This document shows positions 61,241-64,000 of a DNA stretch of 64,000 nucleotides, one piece after another. Source of the stretch: JAAFJM01 sp044239605 (lineage in GTDB: Bacteria > Bacteroidota > Bacteroidia > UKL13-3); the NCBI GenBank assembly GCA_044239605.1, contig JBIIBC010000001.1, positions 248,001 to 312,000 on the forward strand, written 5' to 3'. Under the pieces are notes generated by a model, which saw nothing but the letters and a program-made list of their open reading frames with translations, was not told the origin of the DNA and did not search any database. The position numbers and the translations under genes were made by a program. How positions within the stretch are numbered: position 1 is the first letter of the stretch; each line of letters begins with the position of its first letter.

Positions 61241-61428
61241 ACTTGATATTTATGCTGCAATTATATTTCTTTAATTATTAACAATGTTGCACTACATTGT
61301 AAATATGTATAACGCAATGGAAAGTTAACATGAATAATGAATACTCCCCATTATAAATAAATTGGATTTGCAATATAATGCAACATTTTTATAGAATATT
61401 AACTATAAAAATAGATTAGCATTGCAAC
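61241..61428. promoter_or_regulatory. Divergent promoter region with inverted repeat
   Basis: The gap between the divergent single-domain regulator and zinc-ribbon genes. TTTTTATAG (61386-61394) and CTATAAAAA (61403-61411) form an inverted repeat around an 8 bp centre, operator-like. Words TTGCAACAT/TGTTGCA recur three times. No consensus TAnnTTTG was found in either direction (a TATAATTG at 61258-61265 on the minus strand is close). Confidence 0.45.
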
Positions 61429-61716
61429 ATGGAAAACAACATAAAATACTATAGCTTTTTACTTGTTTATTTAGTTCTTTTCCTGTCGTTAGCCATTGGA
61501 ATAATTAGGGTCATTGTTAGTTTTAAAAATGAAGAAAGGTGTCCTAGATGTAATTCTGAAATTGATGTAGAAAGGATAAGAAGGTCATTACCCAACAGAT
61601 TAATTCCATTTGTAGAAAGTAAAAATTTTATATGTAAAAAATGCCATAAATCGTTTCATATAAGAAATTTCAAGAAAAGTTCTGTTAAGAAGCTTATCCT
61701 AGGCGATAAAGCATAA
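61429..61716 (+). CDS. Membrane zinc-ribbon protein, unknown function
   Basis: A 95-residue protein with one N-terminal helix (about 8-31) and a cytoplasmic zinc ribbon formed by ERCPRCNSEI and NFICKKCHKSFHIRN (CxxC...CxxC), ending in a Lys-rich tail. The mixture of a membrane helix and a zinc ribbon recalls membrane-tethered regulatory or adaptor proteins. No family is recognised. The upstream inverted repeat (61386-61411) may be its operator. Confidence 0.78.
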   Translation: MENNIKYYSFLLVYLVLFLSLAIGIIRVIVSFKNEERCPRCNSEIDVERIRRSLPNRLIPFVESKNFICKKCHKSFHIRNFKKSSVKKLILGDKA

Positions 61717-61726
61717 ATTATAAAAC

Positions 61727-61795
61727 TTGCCTGAGGTTGGTGTTTTCACCAACCTACTCGTTAAACTGGTAAGTGAAAACACCGACCATAGGCAA
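61727..61795. repeat. 69 bp palindromic repeat, copy 1 (TTGCCT...AGGCAA)
   Basis: Ends TTGCCT (61727-61732) and AGGCAA (61790-61795). Inside are two hairpins: GGTTGGTG/CACCAACC around TTTT (61736-61755) and GTGAAAACAC with flanking GGT/ACC. A second copy is at 62441-62504. Non-coding. It lies 35 bp before the gene at 61831. Confidence 0.85.
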
Positions 61796-61830
61796 ATATT
61801 TACATTTGTTAATTATTAAAAATATTAGAT

Positions 61831-62346
61831 ATGAGAAATATTTTTGTTTTCCTATTTTTAGCTGTTTATATAGGGGTAAGCGCCCAAAATAATAACTATA
61901 CGGCATATATAAACCAACCTATTGGACTTGCAAGTAAAGTAAGACTTTCCATTGAAAAAGATATTAATAAAAATTACTCATTATTACTCAATTATACCAA
62001 CTTTTATGGATTAGTTGGAGGTGAGCAAAGTTATTTAGAGTTAAGACGATATTATCGGGAACCAAATAAAAGCGACTTTTTTGTCTATTCTAAAATGGGT
62101 GCAGGTAATTCGTTTCAAACAAAGACTGTATATGGTATATTTGGTTTAGGTGTTGGTGAAAAAATTTATTTTGATAAAGGTCAAAGATTTTCATTAGTTT
62201 GCATACAAGGGATTAAAGCTTGTCCCAATATCATCGGTGATGAAGATCCTGATACCGCATCTGGTGGACTTCGTGGTTTATTTTATGTAATAGGTCCAGG
62301 GTCTCTTATTGATTTACATTTTAATTTTGGTTTTCGATTGAAATAA
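61831..62346 (+). CDS. Secreted protein, unknown function (possible small barrel)
   Basis: A 171-residue protein with signal peptide MRNIFVFLFLAVYIGVSAQ and alternating strands with an aromatic C-terminal strand (LHFNFGFRLK), consistent with a small outer-membrane barrel of about eight strands. Family not recognised. It is flanked on both sides by the same ~65 bp palindromic repeat in the same orientation, at 35 and 95 bp from the gene, and is otherwise isolated. Confidence 0.72.
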   Translation: MRNIFVFLFLAVYIGVSAQNNNYTAYINQPIGLASKVRLSIEKDINKNYSLLLNYTNFYGLVGGEQSYLELRRYYREPNKSDFFVYSKMGAGNSFQTKTVYGIFGLGVGEKIYFDKGQRFSLVCIQGIKACPNIIGDEDPDTASGGLRGLFYVIGPGSLIDLHFNFGFRLK

Positions 62347-62440
62347 AAAATTCGAACTCATAATTACATTGTCTACAAAGTAAAACATAGCATTATATTG
62401 GTTGCCAGACAAAGGAGAAGCGCTGCATGCAACGTATTTT

Positions 62441-62504
62441 GTCCTCGGTTGTTTTAACCAACCTACTCGTTAAATTGGTCGGTGAAAACACCGACCATAG
62501 GCAA
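62441..62504. repeat. Palindromic repeat, copy 2
   Basis: Matches 61727-61795 over CCAACCTACTCGTTAAA and GTGAAAACACCGACCATAGG, with a stronger second hairpin GGTCGGTG/CACCGACC. The left end is diverged (GTCCTCGG). Direct orientation relative to copy 1. Confidence 0.85.
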
Positions 62505-62551
62505 TCCAAAAATAATTTAAAATAAAATAATAAAGTCTAAATATTATTGAT

Positions 62552-62591
62552 AAAAAAAACCCTACTTTTAATAATTAAATGTAGGGTTTTT
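62552..62591 (-). terminator. Terminator after superoxide dismutase
   Basis: AAAAACCCTACTTTTAAT and ATTAAATGTAGGGTTTTT pair into a hairpin with long A/T-runs, 22 bp past the sod stop (62613). Confidence 0.93.
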
Positions 62592-62612
62592 GGCGAAACA
62601 AAAGTTTAGAAA

Positions 62613-63218
62613 TTACAATGCTTCAGCGTACATTTTTTCAACTTCGGCCCAATTAACTACATTCCAAAATGCACCAATATAATCAGGTCTGCGGTTTTGG
62701 TAATTTAGGTAGTAAGCATGTTCCCATACGTCCAATCCTAAAATTGGAGTTCCTTTGCATTCAGCAATATCCATCAAAGGATTATCTTGGTTTGGAGTAG
62801 AGCAAACACAAAGTTTACCTTCTTTAACACATAACCAAGCCCAGCCAGAACCAAAACGGGTAGTTGCAGCTTTAGTAAACTCTTCTTTAAACTTATCCAT
62901 CCCACCTAAATCAGCGTTAATGGCATCTAATAATTTGCCACTTGGGCTTCCGCCAGCATTTGGTCCAATTACTTTCCAAAATAAGCTGTGGTTAAAATGC
63001 CCGCCACCATTATTGCGAACAGGTGCAGGGTATTTCGAAATATTTTTACAAATATCTTCTATACTTAAATTTTCAGCATCAGTACCAGCAATTGCATTGT
63101 TTAAATTAGTTACATAAGCTTGGTGGTGTTTTGAGTGGTGAATTTCCATTGTGCGAGCATCAATATTTGGCTCAAGCGCAGTGTATTCGTAAGTTAGTTT
63201 TGGTAATTCGAATGACAT
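62613..63218 (-). CDS. Fe/Mn superoxide dismutase
   Basis: A 201-residue protein with the metal ligands in place: His in MEIHHSKHHQAYV (near 27), His in GGGHFNHSLFWKV (near 75), and Asp/His in LDVWEHAYYLNYQNRRPDY (near 160-164). It converts superoxide to peroxide in the cytoplasm; no signal peptide is present. Fe or Mn preference cannot be told with certainty. It has a promoter box at 63284-63291 and a strong terminator, so it is monocistronic. Confidence 0.97.
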   Translation of the reverse strand: MSFELPKLTYEYTALEPNIDARTMEIHHSKHHQAYVTNLNNAIAGTDAENLSIEDICKNISKYPAPVRNNGGGHFNHSLFWKVIGPNAGGSPSGKLLDAINADLGGMDKFKEEFTKAATTRFGSGWAWLCVKEGKLCVCSTPNQDNPLMDIAECKGTPILGLDVWEHAYYLNYQNRRPDYIGAFWNVVNWAEVEKMYAEAL

Positions 63219-63283
63219 GATTTTATTTTTAAGGTTTTAAATATTAAATATTTGAATTTAGCAAAATGCTATTTTTTGCAATG

Positions 63284-63291
63284 CAAATGTA
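63284..63291 (-). promoter_or_regulatory. -7 promoter box TACATTTG for superoxide dismutase
   Basis: An exact TAnnTTTG match on the minus strand, 66 bp upstream of the start. Confidence 0.5.
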
Positions 63292-63491
63292 TAATTATAA
63301 ACCAAATTCAGCATATTAATGTTTTGTAAGTTTTACTTAAATTTTATGTCCTTTACTTTAATTTAGAGTCTGAAATTTTTGTCCAAAAACCTTTCATGCC
63401 CACATTTTAATATCAAAATTTGTGTAATAGCTTTATTGTATAAGTTAGTTGCTTTTGAGTACTTTGCTTATAAAATCATAAACCAATAAAC

Positions 63492-64000
63492 ATGAAAAAA
63501 AGCATAGTAACTGCAATTTTACTTATAAGTTGTATACCATTATTTGCGCAAGTTGATAATCCTAAAGGTGTAATTCAAAACCCTAAAGGATTTAAAGAAA
63601 AATCGCATAATTTTTTTATGAGCAAAAGGCTAAAGCAGGCTACTGGTCAGCGCGATACATTGCATAATATTAATGTAGTTTTTAATCAGGATACAACTCA
63701 ACGTGGTATTGCTTACCGCACTTTAGATTCGGCTTATAATGAAATAATGGCCATGTTTAATGAATTAAATCGTAAGCATAAAGCACTACAAATTGACTAT
63801 ACCGAAATGAATCAGCGATACAGTGATTTGTTAAAATCTTCTCTTAATAAAACAGAGCAATTGAATTTGGCACTTAAGCAAAAGGAAGATATGCTTTCGG
63901 CCCGCGAGAAACGTTTGACTGAATTAGAAGCTATTATTCGCAGACAAGATTCAATCACGAATGCATTAAACGAAATTGTAAAACGTGCATTGCTTAGCTT
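63492..64000 (+). CDS. OmpA/MotB-like envelope protein, 3' end cut by window edge
   Basis: Open from the ATG at 63492 to the right edge (169 codons). Signal peptide MKKSIVTAILLISCIPLFAQ, a basic stretch, then a long coiled coil (about 70-165: NEIMAMFNELNRKHKALQ ... ALKQKEDMLSAREKRLTELE) ending QDSITNALNEIVKRALLSF. The coiled coil followed by that last segment is how Bacteroidota OmpA/MotB-like proteins reach their peptidoglycan-binding domain, which would lie beyond the edge. It is presumably a periplasmic protein tethering the envelope to peptidoglycan. A near-consensus promoter (TTG ... TACTTTG) lies about 25-55 bp upstream. Confidence 0.82.
   Translation, partial: MKKSIVTAILLISCIPLFAQVDNPKGVIQNPKGFKEKSHNFFMSKRLKQATGQRDTLHNINVVFNQDTTQRGIAYRTLDSAYNEIMAMFNELNRKHKALQIDYTEMNQRYSDLLKSSLNKTEQLNLALKQKEDMLSAREKRLTELEAIIRRQDSITNALNEIVKRALLS

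Noticed and set aside
1..64000. tRNA, rRNA or riboswitch
   Set aside because: I looked for T-loop-like and conserved riboswitch patterns in the gaps and saw none. I cannot run a covariance search, so a divergent RNA could be missed.

Overview
The window is a piece of chromosome from an A+T-rich member of the Bacteroidota. Four things point there. Many start codons are preceded by the Bacteroidota-type promoter (-33 TTG/TTTG, about 19 bp, -7 TAnnTTTG). There is a type IX secretion C-terminal sorting domain at 13.9-14.9 kb. Secreted proteins have short signal peptides ending in ...AQ. The gene families are typical of the phylum (LruC-domain lipoprotein, GH3 family, DUF2723 protein, DUF1573, OmpA/MotB-like protein). 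I cannot place it below phylum from sequence alone.

Layout. 0-6 kb (minus strand) holds the lipid/ribosome cluster DUF177-rpmF-plsX-fabH (fabH runs off the left edge) and the cell-elongation pair mrdA-rodA. 6.1-9.9 kb is an accessory island of small membrane or secreted proteins separated by copied promoter repeats and a ~300 bp direct repeat. 10-13.2 kb is a large DUF2723 membrane protein. 13.4-16.6 kb is a compact five-gene envelope operon (YHS, Omp28-like with CxxC and T9SS tail, DoxX-like, beta-barrel, YceI). 16.6-21.4 kb holds DinB-like, TANGO2-like, ATP-grasp, LysE-like, Crp/Fnr regulator and histidine kinase genes. 21.4-26.5 kb has murQ, a CtpA protease and a tandem pair of erythromycin-esterase-like proteins. 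26.5-33 kb carries an orphan antitoxin-like gene and a housekeeping block (ABC exporter, gpsA, def, ruvX, purH) interrupted by an array of small hairpins. 33-38.5 kb has two membrane proteins, a sugar-kinase remnant, an LruC lipoprotein and a 2-oxoacid dehydrogenase E2. 38.7-45.7 kb has an RNA helicase, a GH3 protein, an SPFH protein, a plug-motif secreted protein, a hydrolase, a zinc-ribbon protein and a REP-associated tyrosine transposase (RAYT). 46.3-48.2 kb has two tandem tail-less ssb genes and a sugar nucleotidyltransferase. 48.7-55 kb has a secreted protein followed by an attC-like structure, alanine dehydrogenase, DUF1573, an outer-membrane protein, two lipoproteins and a saccharopine dehydrogenase-like enzyme. 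55.3-61.2 kb is a four-gene two-component cluster. 61.4-64 kb has a zinc-ribbon membrane protein, a secreted protein flanked by palindromic repeats, superoxide dismutase and the start of an OmpA/MotB-like protein.

The most unusual content is repeat-based. (i) Three near-identical ~50 bp promoter-bearing repeats sit exactly between unrelated small genes at 7.3, 7.8 and 8.3 kb, a cassette-like arrangement. (ii) Two arrays of hairpins with a constant TAAA loop and covarying stems lie at 30.5 and 45.7 kb, the second beside a RAYT gene whose family acts on such hairpins. (iii) A 139 bp imperfect palindrome bounded by TAAC/GTTA follows a single small secreted-protein gene at 49.4 kb. No integrase, CRISPR array, tRNA or rRNA was seen.
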